61,243 bases of DNA from [Candidatus Thermochlorobacteriaceae] bacterium GBChlB (GTDB lineage Bacteria > Bacteroidota > Chlorobiia > Chlorobiales > Thermochlorobacteraceae), in assembly GCA_000724175.1 (NCBI GenBank), contig JPGV01000027.1, positions 19,782 through 81,024 of the forward strand, in the 5' to 3' direction. Positions 43,762 to 51,899 of this stretch are shown here, one piece after another. The position numbers were made by a program, and so were the translations under genes. The first letter of the stretch is position 1; each line of letters opens with the position of its first letter. A model generated the notes under the pieces. It did no database searches and had not been told where the DNA came from. It worked only from the letters and a program-made list of their open reading frames with translations.

Positions 43762-45153
43762 TTACGATGATGTTTGAATGCCCTCGAGTCGGTCTTCCAA
43801 ATCGGCGTAGATGTCGCGCAGTTGAGTGAGCGTGTCGGTGTCGGCTTGCCAGAGTCCGCGACCGGCGGCTTCGAGCAGGCGTCCGGCGATGTTCTTCAAG
43901 GCTTCGGGATTGAGCTGTTGCAGCCGCTCGCGCATGTGTTTATCAAGCACAAAGGTTTTCGTGGCTTCATCAAATACCCATTTATCCACGGCTTTTGTGG
44001 TGGCCGACCAGCCGAGCAGGTAAGTAAATCGCGCCGAAATTTCCGCCGCGCCGCTTTGCCCATGTTTGAGCATGCCCTCATGCCATTTCGGGTTCAAGAG
44101 CTTCGTGCGTGCCTCCAAACGCAGGGTCGATTCCAGACTGCGCACCGATGTGTCTGCTGTGTAAGACTCAATGTAATTAACCTGCACCTGTTTGCCGCCG
44201 CGTTTAGCTATGGCTTGACGCATCGCGCCCGATTCGGCAAAGTAGTGTTGGTGGTCGGTCAGTCCATACTCGACGGAATCGATTTCCTGAGAGATGCGGT
44301 CGACTTTTGCCATCAAAGATTCCAGCACGGCGCTGCACAGCTTGCCTTGCTTTTTGCCGCCGTAGGCATAGCCATTGCGTTTCATAAACATATCGCCGAG
44401 TTCATCGTCGCTCTGCCAGTTAGAGTTTTCAATCATATCATCGACATAGCTGCCGTAGTCGCCTTCGCGCTGCGTAAAGACGCGGGCGGTTGCTTCTTCA
44501 AACGACACGTTTTTGTCGCGCATAACTTCCGCCACATGCTTCTTGATGAAATTTTGCTCAACGGGTTCATCGGCGGCGGCGGCGTCCTTGACGAGTTTAT
44601 CGAGGAAATCGATTTGCATGGCAAACGTGTCGCGAAAAATTCCCGACGCGGTCATCAATACATCAACGCGCGGTCGACCAAGTTCGGCAAGCGGAATGAG
44701 CTTGTAGGCAGAGATTTTTCCTTGACCGTCTTTCTCGGGGCGCGCGCCCATCAAGCCCAACGCAATCGCAACAGGTTCGCCTTTGGTTTTAATCGTGTCC
44801 ATTCCCCACAGCACTTGCGCGATGGTTTCAGGAAACTGCCCTGTTTCGGCGTGGTGCAGCTCAATGAGCTGGCGCGCGATGCGCTCGCCGCGCTGCATCG
44901 CAAGTTCAGACGGCACGCGCCATGGATCCATTGCATGAATGTTGCGTCCGGTCGGCAAAACACGGGCGCCATCTCGAATGACATCGCCGCCAAATTGCGG
45001 CGCGACATAGCCGCCATTTAAGCCATTTATCAGCGACGTTAATTCCGCGTCATTGGTCAGCAATTTTGAAAGCAACTCTTTGCCTGCATTGACGATGCGA
45101 GAAAGGCGTTTGAATTGTTCCGGCGATAATTGATGCTCTGGCGTGCGACTCAT
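43762..45153 (-). CDS. bchH: Magnesium chelatase subunit H, C-terminal third (split gene)
   Basis: 463 residues with the C-terminal blocks of the H subunit: INGLNGGYVAPQFGGD (42–57), LPTGRNIHAMDP (66–77), VLWGMDTIKTKGE (114–126) and ELGRPRVDVLMTASGIFRD (157–175). No N-terminal domain precedes it. The stop of folK lies 60 bases upstream, so it is not a recent truncation with debris. GGGAG seven bases before ATG supports independent translation. The N-terminal part is at 17768–20185 and none of the conserved blocks is shared, so the two products would have to assemble to make one H subunit. CobN has a related C-terminal domain but the N-terminal partner is of chlorophyll type. Confidence 0.88.
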   Translation of the reverse strand: MSRTPEHQLSPEQFKRLSRIVNAGKELLSKLLTNDAELTSLINGLNGGYVAPQFGGDVIRDGARVLPTGRNIHAMDPWRVPSELAMQRGERIARQLIELHHAETGQFPETIAQVLWGMDTIKTKGEPVAIALGLMGARPEKDGQGKISAYKLIPLAELGRPRVDVLMTASGIFRDTFAMQIDFLDKLVKDAAAADEPVEQNFIKKHVAEVMRDKNVSFEEATARVFTQREGDYGSYVDDMIENSNWQSDDELGDMFMKRNGYAYGGKKQGKLCSAVLESLMAKVDRISQEIDSVEYGLTDHQHYFAESGAMRQAIAKRGGKQVQVNYIESYTADTSVRSLESTLRLEARTKLLNPKWHEGMLKHGQSGAAEISARFTYLLGWSATTKAVDKWVFDEATKTFVLDKHMRERLQQLNPEALKNIAGRLLEAAGRGLWQADTDTLTQLRDIYADLEDRLEGIQTSS

Positions 45154-45213
45154 AGTGTTACTCCCAAATGTTTTAATGGATGTTCATTTTCCTGCAAGGA
45201 AGTTACGCCAAGT

Positions 45214-45720
45214 TTAGAAAACTTCCAGCAGCCGTTCTGGCAATTGACGAAGGTCGGAGCGGTCGGTCGTTTCGGCGAGCAACTCAGACATTGGCTTTTT
45301 CAAAACAGGGTGAACAGGATTGGCAATATCGAGAAGCGGCACAAGGACGAATTTTCGATTCGGTAACTCGGGGTGCGGAATCGAGACCGCGTCGTTTTGA
45401 ACAACAAGCGCGTCGTATAGCAAAATATCAAGGTCAATCGGGCGTGGACGCCAGCGTTCATATTTTTCGGGGCGTCCGAGTGTGCGCTCAATGGATTTTA
45501 ACTCGTGCAGCAGCGCAAGCGGGTCGAGCGTCGTGTCAATTTGGCAAACGGCGTTGTAGAAACTTTCCTGTTCGGTGAAGCCAAGCGGCGGCGTCTCGTA
45601 AAGGCTTGAGACCGCAACGAGCGTTGTCGATTCCAAACGGTGAATTAAATGCAGCGCGCTGCGCAGATGTTGAAGGCGATTGCCGATGTTCGAGCCAAGC
45701 CCGATGAAAACGTTGCTCAC
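45214..45720 (-). CDS. folK: 6-hydroxymethyl-dihydropterin pyrophosphokinase
   Basis: 168 residues. It transfers pyrophosphate from ATP to hydroxymethyl-dihydropterin in folate synthesis. The motifs are GLGSNIGNR (N-terminal pterin strand), LYETPPLGFTEQ, and RWRPRPIDLDILLYD with the two metal-binding Asp, then PHPELPNRKFVLVPL. All are intact and the length is normal. It starts with GTG at 45720; the GTGA overlaps the stop of the upstream Uma2 gene. Folate synthesis genes do not otherwise appear in this window. Confidence 0.94.
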   Translation of the reverse strand: MSNVFIGLGSNIGNRLQHLRSALHLIHRLESTTLVAVSSLYETPPLGFTEQESFYNAVCQIDTTLDPLALLHELKSIERTLGRPEKYERWRPRPIDLDILLYDALVVQNDAVSIPHPELPNRKFVLVPLLDIANPVHPVLKKPMSELLAETTDRSDLRQLPERLLEVF

Positions 45721-46265
45721 GAGGTTCGAAAAATCTCGTCAAGGTTTACCTCAACGCCCGTTGCGTCATCTTTCACAATGCCGCGCGTGTGCGTGTCAGG
45801 TTTAGCGTTTCGCTTCATCACCGTCAGCGTTTGAAGCGAGGGAATGACGACCCATGCTGCGCCCGCGCCCGCATTGAGATAAGCGTTAGCTTTCTTCATC
45901 AATTGTTCGACGGTCTGGGTTTGGGACATAATTTCAACGGCGATGAGCGGCGGGTCGGTAATCGGCTGTTCGACTTCCGCCGTCCAGTTAATCGAGCGTT
46001 TGGGGTAAAGGCAGATGTCGGGCGTGTAAGGCTTGCCGTCGGCGACAATGTCAATCTCGGAAAGAACGGTGTATTGTGAACGGTAGGTGTATAGCTGCCC
46101 AATGATATTTGCTTGAACAAGGCTGTGTCTTTCTCGCGGCACGGGCTTTCCCCTTTCTAACTCGTATTGCGAAACGGTTTCTACGATTTCTGAGGGTGTT
46201 CTAGTTGCTATGGGCTCCATAATTTTCTTTGATATGTTAGACATCTCAATAACGCTGACGCACAT
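45717..46265 (-). CDS. Uma2-family restriction endonuclease-like protein (copy 2)
   Basis: 182 residues. YTPDICLYPKR gives the catalytic Asp strand, PPLIAVEIMS the Glu strand and the following QTVEQLMKKANAY the Lys helix; AAWVVIP is the last strand. It is only distantly like copy 1. The ATG at 46265 shares its A with the TAA stop of gltX (TAATG), and its stop overlaps the folK start, so it is translationally coupled on both sides. Shorter starts at inner Met codons are possible. Confidence 0.84.
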   Translation of the reverse strand: MCVSVIEMSNISKKIMEPIATRTPSEIVETVSQYELERGKPVPRERHSLVQANIIGQLYTYRSQYTVLSEIDIVADGKPYTPDICLYPKRSINWTAEVEQPITDPPLIAVEIMSQTQTVEQLMKKANAYLNAGAGAAWVVIPSLQTLTVMKRNAKPDTHTRGIVKDDATGVEVNLDEIFRTS

Positions 46266-47797
46266 TAGCGTCTCTCCCCAACGCTTTCTGGCGCAATGCG
46301 CTGCACGGCTCTCTCGATGCGGCGCAGCACAGCGTCTTTGCCTAAAATTTCAAGCGTGTGATACAAACTTGCGCCGATGCTAATGCCCGTCGTTGCCAAG
46401 CGAATCGGATGAACGAGCGCGGCAGCTTTCAAGCCTTTGGAGTGGGCAAACTCGTTGAGCGCCTGTTCAATCGTGGCCGCTGAAAATTCTGGCAGCGCCC
46501 GCAGCCGCTCACAAAATTCCAAAAGCAACGGATTGGTTTGTTCCGTCCAGCGTTTCTTGACGGATTCTTCTTCGTACTGTTCAGGCTCGAAGAAAAAGTA
46601 TCCGCCGAAAGAAACATAGTCTTTAATGACATCGACGCGCTCGCGCAAGAGTTCGCCAATTGCCGACAAGTATCCGTCGCTGGTAATAGCGTCAATAGAA
46701 AACACCGTTTGTTTTGTTTTGAGCTCCTCCATCAAAATCGGCTTAATTCTCGCGGCAAGTTCCGCGCCGTTGAGCCGACGCAAGTGTTGCTTTTCAATCC
46801 ATTGGAGTTTTTCAATGTTGAACACTGCGCCCGCCTTGCCGACATGGTCGAGCGAAAATTGTTCCTCCAACTCTGCCATCGTGAAAATTTCCTGTTCGCT
46901 TCCGCTTCCCGGATTCCAGCCAAGCAAGGCGACGAAATTCACCAAGGCTTCTTTGCTGTATCCTTTGGCGACATAGTCTTCAACGGCAACATCGCCTTGT
47001 CGCTTCGAGAGCTTTGTGCGGTCAGGGTTCAAGAGAAGTGGCACATGGGCGAAGACGGGCTTTTCCCAACCAAAAAAATCATACAGCACCACGTGTTTCG
47101 GCGTTGAGGAAAGCCACTCTTCGCCGCGAATGACATGCGAAATGCGCATCAAATGGTCATCGACGACGACGGCAAGATGATATGTCGGAAATCCGTCGGC
47201 TTTGAGCAAGACTTGGTCATCGAGCGTTGAAGACTCAAACTCGACGCCGCCGCGAATCACATCGTTTACGTGAATCGTAAGGCCGTCGGGAATTTTCATC
47301 CGAACCACGCGCGGCGCGCCCGATGCCAACGCTTCTTTGATTTTGCTTTCAGGCATTGAGCCACCCATTGATTCAGGCAACCATTTGCGATTATACTTCG
47401 GCTGCAACCCTTGTTTCATTTGGAGTTTGCGCATCTCCTCAAGTTCCTCGGGCGTCTCGAAGGCGTAGTAAGCGCAGCCTTTGGCAAGCAGTTCATCGCA
47501 GTATTTTTTGTAGAGTTCCAGCCGCTGGGATTGAATGTAGGGACCAAATTCGCCGCCATGTTTCGGACTTTCGTCAGGCACAATGCCCGCCCATTCCAAG
47601 ACGCGAATAATGCCCTCGGTCGCGCCTGCAACGAGGCGTGTTTGGTCGGTGTCTTCAATGCGAAGTAAAAATTTTCCGCTGTGTTTTTTGGCATAAAGAT
47701 AATTATACAATGCGGTGCGAAGTCCGCCGACATGCACATACCCCGTAGGCGAAGGCGCAAAACGAGTACGAACCGTTGAATGGGATAACCCTGACAT
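46265..47797 (-). CDS. gltX: Glutamyl-tRNA synthetase
   Basis: 510 residues. Class I aminoacyl-tRNA synthetase: [11 protein letters not shown] carries the HIGH-type motif, RIEDTDQTR binds glutamate, and TKLSKRQG is the KMSKS-type loop. It charges tRNA-Glu, which also feeds tetrapyrrole synthesis through glutamyl-tRNA reductase in this lineage. The ATG at 47797 is preferred to a GTG four codons upstream. It is the first gene of gltX-Uma2-folK-bchH(C)-Uma2. Confidence 0.95.
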   Translation of the reverse strand: MSGLSHSTVRTRFAPSPTGYVHVGGLRTALYNYLYAKKHSGKFLLRIEDTDQTRLVAGATEGIIRVLEWAGIVPDESPKHGGEFGPYIQSQRLELYKKYCDELLAKGCAYYAFETPEELEEMRKLQMKQGLQPKYNRKWLPESMGGSMPESKIKEALASGAPRVVRMKIPDGLTIHVNDVIRGGVEFESSTLDDQVLLKADGFPTYHLAVVVDDHLMRISHVIRGEEWLSSTPKHVVLYDFFGWEKPVFAHVPLLLNPDRTKLSKRQGDVAVEDYVAKGYSKEALVNFVALLGWNPGSGSEQEIFTMAELEEQFSLDHVGKAGAVFNIEKLQWIEKQHLRRLNGAELAARIKPILMEELKTKQTVFSIDAITSDGYLSAIGELLRERVDVIKDYVSFGGYFFFEPEQYEEESVKKRWTEQTNPLLLEFCERLRALPEFSAATIEQALNEFAHSKGLKAAALVHPIRLATTGISIGASLYHTLEILGKDAVLRRIERAVQRIAPESVGERR

Positions 47798-48052
47798 TGT
47801 GATAGGCACAGTTTATCGAAAAGTTTCTAAGACGATTTATATTGAAACCAACAACGCCGAAAAAAAGCGTAAGAAGTAGTTTGACAATAAGGCGCAAATG
47901 TAACGCATTTCACCGACTTTCCATACCCGACTCATTCGTCTGAAGGCTTGACGGTAAAGGGCGAAAAACAATGGCTCGTCGTTTACTCACCTTATCCAGA
48001 CCAGCACAGTGAGCCGACCATAAAGCCTCGAAAATACAGGGAGACGTGAGCG

Positions 48053-48328
48053 ATGAAAGAAAAGCCAATTGTTGATTTGAAAGAGGCGGCGCAAAAAGCG
48101 CTCGACCATTTTTATCATGTCTCTAAAGACGCGGGCTATCAAAACGTCGCCATCGAGGAAATTGAAAAATCGGAGAACGGCGAGTTTTGGAACGTAACCA
48201 TCGGCTACGATGCGCCGACGACCGACTCCGTCTACTCGCTCTCGGCGACCGCACGTCGATTCAAAATTTTGAAAGTCGATATCCTCACCGAGGAAGTCGT
48301 CTCAATGAAAATTCGCACGTTCGGTTAA
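48053..48328 (+). CDS. Small conserved-looking hypothetical protein
   Basis: 91 residues, one alpha/beta domain: an N-terminal helix (VDLKEAAQKALDHF), a strand with EEIEKSENGEFWNVTIGYD, and a C-terminal RRFKILKVDILTEEVVSMKIR. There is no signal peptide. AGGGAG nine bases before ATG makes it a credible gene. I do not recognise the family. The stop overlaps the stop of the convergent glycosyltransferase gene by four bases. Confidence 0.7.
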   Translation: MKEKPIVDLKEAAQKALDHFYHVSKDAGYQNVAIEEIEKSENGEFWNVTIGYDAPTTDSVYSLSATARRFKILKVDILTEEVVSMKIRTFG

Positions 48329-49665
48329 GCGGCTTGTCTGAGTTGCTGTCGCTCAACTACAAACACCCCAAACACAACAACATACTCAATCACCGTCAGC
48401 CATGCCTGTTCTTGATAAGGCGGGCTTTGATAAGCTGCGTAGCTGAGCGCGGCGGCGCCCGACCAACCTATTCCAAAACGATAGCGCGAAAATGCCGACA
48501 ACGCAACGAGCGTTGTCAGATACCAAGGGTGAACCGTCGTGGCGAAAACAAAATATGTGGCGAGCGAAAAGAGCATCGTTTCCGCGCATTGAAGCATTGT
48601 CAATGCTGGTCGACGAAGCGCAAGAACAACAATGATGAGCGCCGATACCAACGCCAACGCCGTGCCGAATTTGGAGACGACGGCATACTCAAAAAAGCGA
48701 TTGCCGACATATCGCGCAGCAGCATATAAACTCGCATTAAATTCAAACGTTTGGAAATAAAGTTTCACGCTTGAAAAGAAATTCTCGATGATGGAAAGCG
48801 GAACAACCAGCGCGAGAAAGAGGAGTGTCAGTGAAAGCGTCGCCGCGCTGAACCAAACACCCCTGCGCCAACCGAGTCGGCGTGTCAAAAGCGGCAAAAA
48901 CATCAACGGCAAGAGTTTCGCTGAGGCAGAGAGCGACAGAGTCAATGCCGCAAGCCAACTGTTTTTCGTCGGTGCAGCGTCAATGCTGCGCAGCAGATAG
49001 AGTGTCAGAACAAGAAAAAAAATCATCACGGCTTCGAAGTGCAAATTGCCGCAAAGCTCAATGATGACAAGGGGATTGAGCGCATAGACCAGTGTGTTTT
49101 TTTTGTCGATGCCCGCAGCCGCACACAACGCTGGCAACAAAAAAAGGGTGCCGCACTCGAACAGAAAGAGATATAACTTCATCACCACGACGCTGCCGAA
49201 CACGCTCGACGGCGAAAGACTGGCGCCAAGCCAAAACCCTAATTGGCACAGCGCTGGATACACTGAAAAGTAATTCGGTGAATTGAGTTTTGAGAGCAGG
49301 TCTGCGTCTAAGCCAAATGCGGCGAGGTCGTCGGGCGAATACACCGATGGAAGTTTTGCAAACGGGCTTTCGCCATGCGCGAGCAACCTGCCATCCCAAA
49401 TAAAACGATAAAAATCATCAGAGAGATTTGGAACAGAAAACAGCAGCGCGGCTCGAGTGCCTATGGATATTCCAAACGCAATTTTATAGTCTTGTTCCGT
49501 ATGAGCAGTGCGGATTATCCAGATGTAAAGCGCGAAGAGCAATGTAAAGAGCGAGATGACGGCCGTGAAATTCGCGCGCTCAACGGTGTAAGAAAGCCAA
49601 AGATGTGCAAGAGCCGACAGCACAAGAAGCGACCAAAGCAGCGGACGAGGCGGCGTCAAGGTCAA
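48325..49665 (-). CDS. Polytopic membrane glycosyltransferase of GT-C type
   Basis: 446 residues with about 10–12 hydrophobic helices. NLSDDFYRFIWDGRL in an early extracytoplasmic loop has the acidic pair used for catalysis in GT-C enzymes, and NPLVIIELCGNLHFE is typical of polyprenyl-phosphate mannosyl- and arabinosyl-transferase-like proteins. It should transfer a sugar from a lipid carrier in the periplasm. TTG at 49665 is the only in-frame start that leaves the first helix, so the exact start is uncertain. It is nine bases after the DUF547 gene. Confidence 0.75.
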   Translation of the reverse strand: MTLTPPRPLLWSLLVLSALAHLWLSYTVERANFTAVISLFTLLFALYIWIIRTAHTEQDYKIAFGISIGTRAALLFSVPNLSDDFYRFIWDGRLLAHGESPFAKLPSVYSPDDLAAFGLDADLLSKLNSPNYFSVYPALCQLGFWLGASLSPSSVFGSVVVMKLYLFLFECGTLFLLPALCAAAGIDKKNTLVYALNPLVIIELCGNLHFEAVMIFFLVLTLYLLRSIDAAPTKNSWLAALTLSLSASAKLLPLMFLPLLTRRLGWRRGVWFSAATLSLTLLFLALVVPLSIIENFFSSVKLYFQTFEFNASLYAAARYVGNRFFEYAVVSKFGTALALVSALIIVVLALRRPALTMLQCAETMLFSLATYFVFATTVHPWYLTTLVALSAFSRYRFGIGWSGAAALSYAAYQSPPYQEQAWLTVIEYVVVFGVFVVERQQLRQAA

Positions 49666-49674
49666 GTGAAGGGT

Positions 49675-50385
49675 TTAGTTGTTCAATCTCCAATCGTAAT
49701 CGAGATACTCGATTGTTACATCGGGCTGCATCAGCAAGGTTTTATCGGCGGCGTTTGCAAGATACGGCTCAATGAACGTTTGAACTGACCCTGCAACTCT
49801 GATGAAATCGGATTTATACCAATCGAAAATTTTTGAGAGAAAGACGGTTTTCTTTTCGGCATCGAAACGGTTACGCTGTGGGTTGTTCAAAAAAAGTGCG
49901 ACTTGTTCATCGAGCTGCTGTGAAAGTCTTGACGCTACATAGGCGTCGCTGCGGAGAATTGGGCAGGACTTTGCAGCGCAGACGAGCCCGAAATGCGCAC
50001 GAACTTCGCCGAGTTCGCCAAGGATAATGTTATGCTCAATGTGGTCGAGGGTGTACGGTTTCCCGCCGATGCTGAACTGCTGCTCTTTCCAAACGTTGGG
50101 CTTGATGTCTTTGATGCTCTTGATGTTAGAATGTTGATTGATGAAAAAAATCGTAATGGCGTTGTAAGCGTTTATCCAGAACGCCAATTTTTCTGCTCTC
50201 GTTTGAAGCGCATTTGGGTTTGCGTCTTGAAGTGATTTCAAATAAGTTTTGAAAGTATCATCGGCGCCAATGGCATCGTAATCAACACGCCCGTGCTTAA
50301 CATGCTTTTTCAAAACGGCGGTGAACGGCGCGTGGTCGAAGGGCGGTGCGGCGACAAGCAAGATGAGCAAGAGAAGTGAATTCAT
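49675..50385 (-). CDS. DUF547 protein, predicted secreted
   Basis: 236 residues. The signal peptide is short and weak (MNSLLLLILLVAAP). The DUF547 body has KLAFWINAYNAITI, GGKPYTLDHIEHNIILGEL and HFGLVCAAKSCPIL with the invariant Cys pair, then a C-terminal wing with LSKIFDWYKSDF. The family is found in many bacteria and may have a papain/transglutaminase-like fold; the activity is not established. It is encoded between two glycosyltransferase genes with gaps of 9 and 11 bases. Confidence 0.85.
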   Translation of the reverse strand: MNSLLLLILLVAAPPFDHAPFTAVLKKHVKHGRVDYDAIGADDTFKTYLKSLQDANPNALQTRAEKLAFWINAYNAITIFFINQHSNIKSIKDIKPNVWKEQQFSIGGKPYTLDHIEHNIILGELGEVRAHFGLVCAAKSCPILRSDAYVASRLSQQLDEQVALFLNNPQRNRFDAEKKTVFLSKIFDWYKSDFIRVAGSVQTFIEPYLANAADKTLLMQPDVTIEYLDYDWRLNN

Positions 50386-50396
50386 TTTATAGAGCG

Positions 50397-51869
50397 TTAG
50401 GATTTGGCAAGCCGAGCGTGGTAAATCGAGAGCATGGCGACGAGCGCAAAGCCAATTAAGAACAATACTTGAAATGGCAACAGGCTAAGTTCGGCGAAAT
50501 AAATCGCCACAGCTGCGCCGAAGACGTAGTAAAGCGCGAAGAGAATTTCAAAAAAGGTAATCGGCGTAAGTGTTGCAGTTAGGTAAGATTTTCGAACCCA
50601 TGTGTCGCCAAACTGTGCCAATCCGAATTTTGGGGTGCGCACGAAGGCAGATTTACGCCCTATCAATCCTTCAAGGACAGCAAGCGAGTTGTGCAGCGAC
50701 ATGCCCATCATAAAGGCGACGAAGAGCGAAAACCGTTTTCCAAACTCAACGCTGCCGTTGCTGGGCGATGCTGTGTTCGAGACAGAAAAGAGATAGAAAA
50801 GAAATGAGGAGATAAAGCTGATAAGAAACACCGTCATGACTTGAAAGTAAAGGTCGTAACCGCCCATCGTATTTTTGACAATCATAAGCGGCACTGTGAG
50901 CAGACCTGAAATGAAGATGAGCATAAAGAGCGCGTTGGCGCACAGGTGTAGCGTGGCGTAGATTTTCAGATGCAGTGAGAGAGATGATTTCCAAACGTCA
51001 GGCAAATTTTTCTTCGCTGTTTCAATCGCGCCTTTTGCCCAGCGAAACTGCTGCGACTTGTAAGAACTCATCTCGGCGGGCAGTTCGGACGGCGACTCGA
51101 TGTTGCCCAAAAACTTAAACTTCCAGCCTCTGAGTTGTGCGCGATAGCTTAAATCCAAGTCTTCGGTGAGCGTATCAGCGTGCCAGCCGCCAGCGTCCAC
51201 AATAGCAGCTTTGCGCCAAACACCGGCTGTCCCGTTGAAGTTAATGAAAAGCCCAGCCGCGTTTCGAGCTTCTTGCTCGACGCCGAAGTGCGCGTCAAGC
51301 CCAAAGGCTTGTAGCTCTGTAAGCACCGAATAGTCACGGTTAAGATGCGACCAGCGTGTTTGCACCATGCCAATCTTGTCGTTTTCAAATGATGGTAAAA
51401 CAGTTTTCAAAAACGAGGGCGGCGGCACAAAATCAGCGTCAAAGATGGCAATAAATTCGCCCGTAGCACGTTCAAGCCCATATTGCAACGCGCCTGCTTT
51501 GAAACCGCTTCGCTCGGCGCGCCGAAGATGATAAACGCGAAACCCTAATGCGCAAAGTTCTGTAACCTTTTTGGCGATGATGCGTGTGGTCTCGTCGGTC
51601 GAGTCGTCCAAGACTTGAATCTCGAGGCGGTCTTTCGGATAATCAAGTGCAGCAACAGCATTGAGCAAGCGCTCGACGACGTAACGCTCGTTGTAAATCG
51701 GAAGTTGAACCGTAACAAATGGAAGCGGCTGAGAAACGGCGTCAAGAGCGGGTGTGGCGCAGCGCCGACGTCTGAGAGCGTAATACACCAGCGTCAATTG
51801 CCCGATGCTGAACAAGAGAATGATGAGGTGCGAGACCATATAGACGCCGAAAAGAACGGGCTCGAGCAT
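50397..51869 (-). CDS. Processive family 2 glycosyltransferase (cellulose-synthase-like)
   Basis: 490 residues: an N-terminal helix, a cytoplasmic GT2 domain with D89/D92 (LDDSTDE), DAD (144–146), TED (235–237) and QQFRW (273–277), then at least four C-terminal helices. The D, DxD, TED, QxxRW order is that of polymerising synthases of cellulose, hyaluronan and glucomannan type. There is no PilZ domain, BcsB or BcsC nearby, so it is not a typical cellulose operon. It lies 30 bases after the histidine kinase gene, pointing to regulation by it. Confidence 0.85.
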   Translation of the reverse strand: MLEPVLFGVYMVSHLIILLFSIGQLTLVYYALRRRRCATPALDAVSQPLPFVTVQLPIYNERYVVERLLNAVAALDYPKDRLEIQVLDDSTDETTRIIAKKVTELCALGFRVYHLRRAERSGFKAGALQYGLERATGEFIAIFDADFVPPPSFLKTVLPSFENDKIGMVQTRWSHLNRDYSVLTELQAFGLDAHFGVEQEARNAAGLFINFNGTAGVWRKAAIVDAGGWHADTLTEDLDLSYRAQLRGWKFKFLGNIESPSELPAEMSSYKSQQFRWAKGAIETAKKNLPDVWKSSLSLHLKIYATLHLCANALFMLIFISGLLTVPLMIVKNTMGGYDLYFQVMTVFLISFISSFLFYLFSVSNTASPSNGSVEFGKRFSLFVAFMMGMSLHNSLAVLEGLIGRKSAFVRTPKFGLAQFGDTWVRKSYLTATLTPITFFEILFALYYVFGAAVAIYFAELSLLPFQVLFLIGFALVAMLSIYHARLAKS

Positions 51870-51899
51870 ATCGTTCAGGCGATTAGGTTTTTATGGTAT

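Noticed and set aside
43774-45021. Open frame of 415 codons antisense to the BchH C-terminal gene
   Set aside because: Shadow of the sense gene: no recognisable motif, unusual composition rich in Phe, Arg and His.
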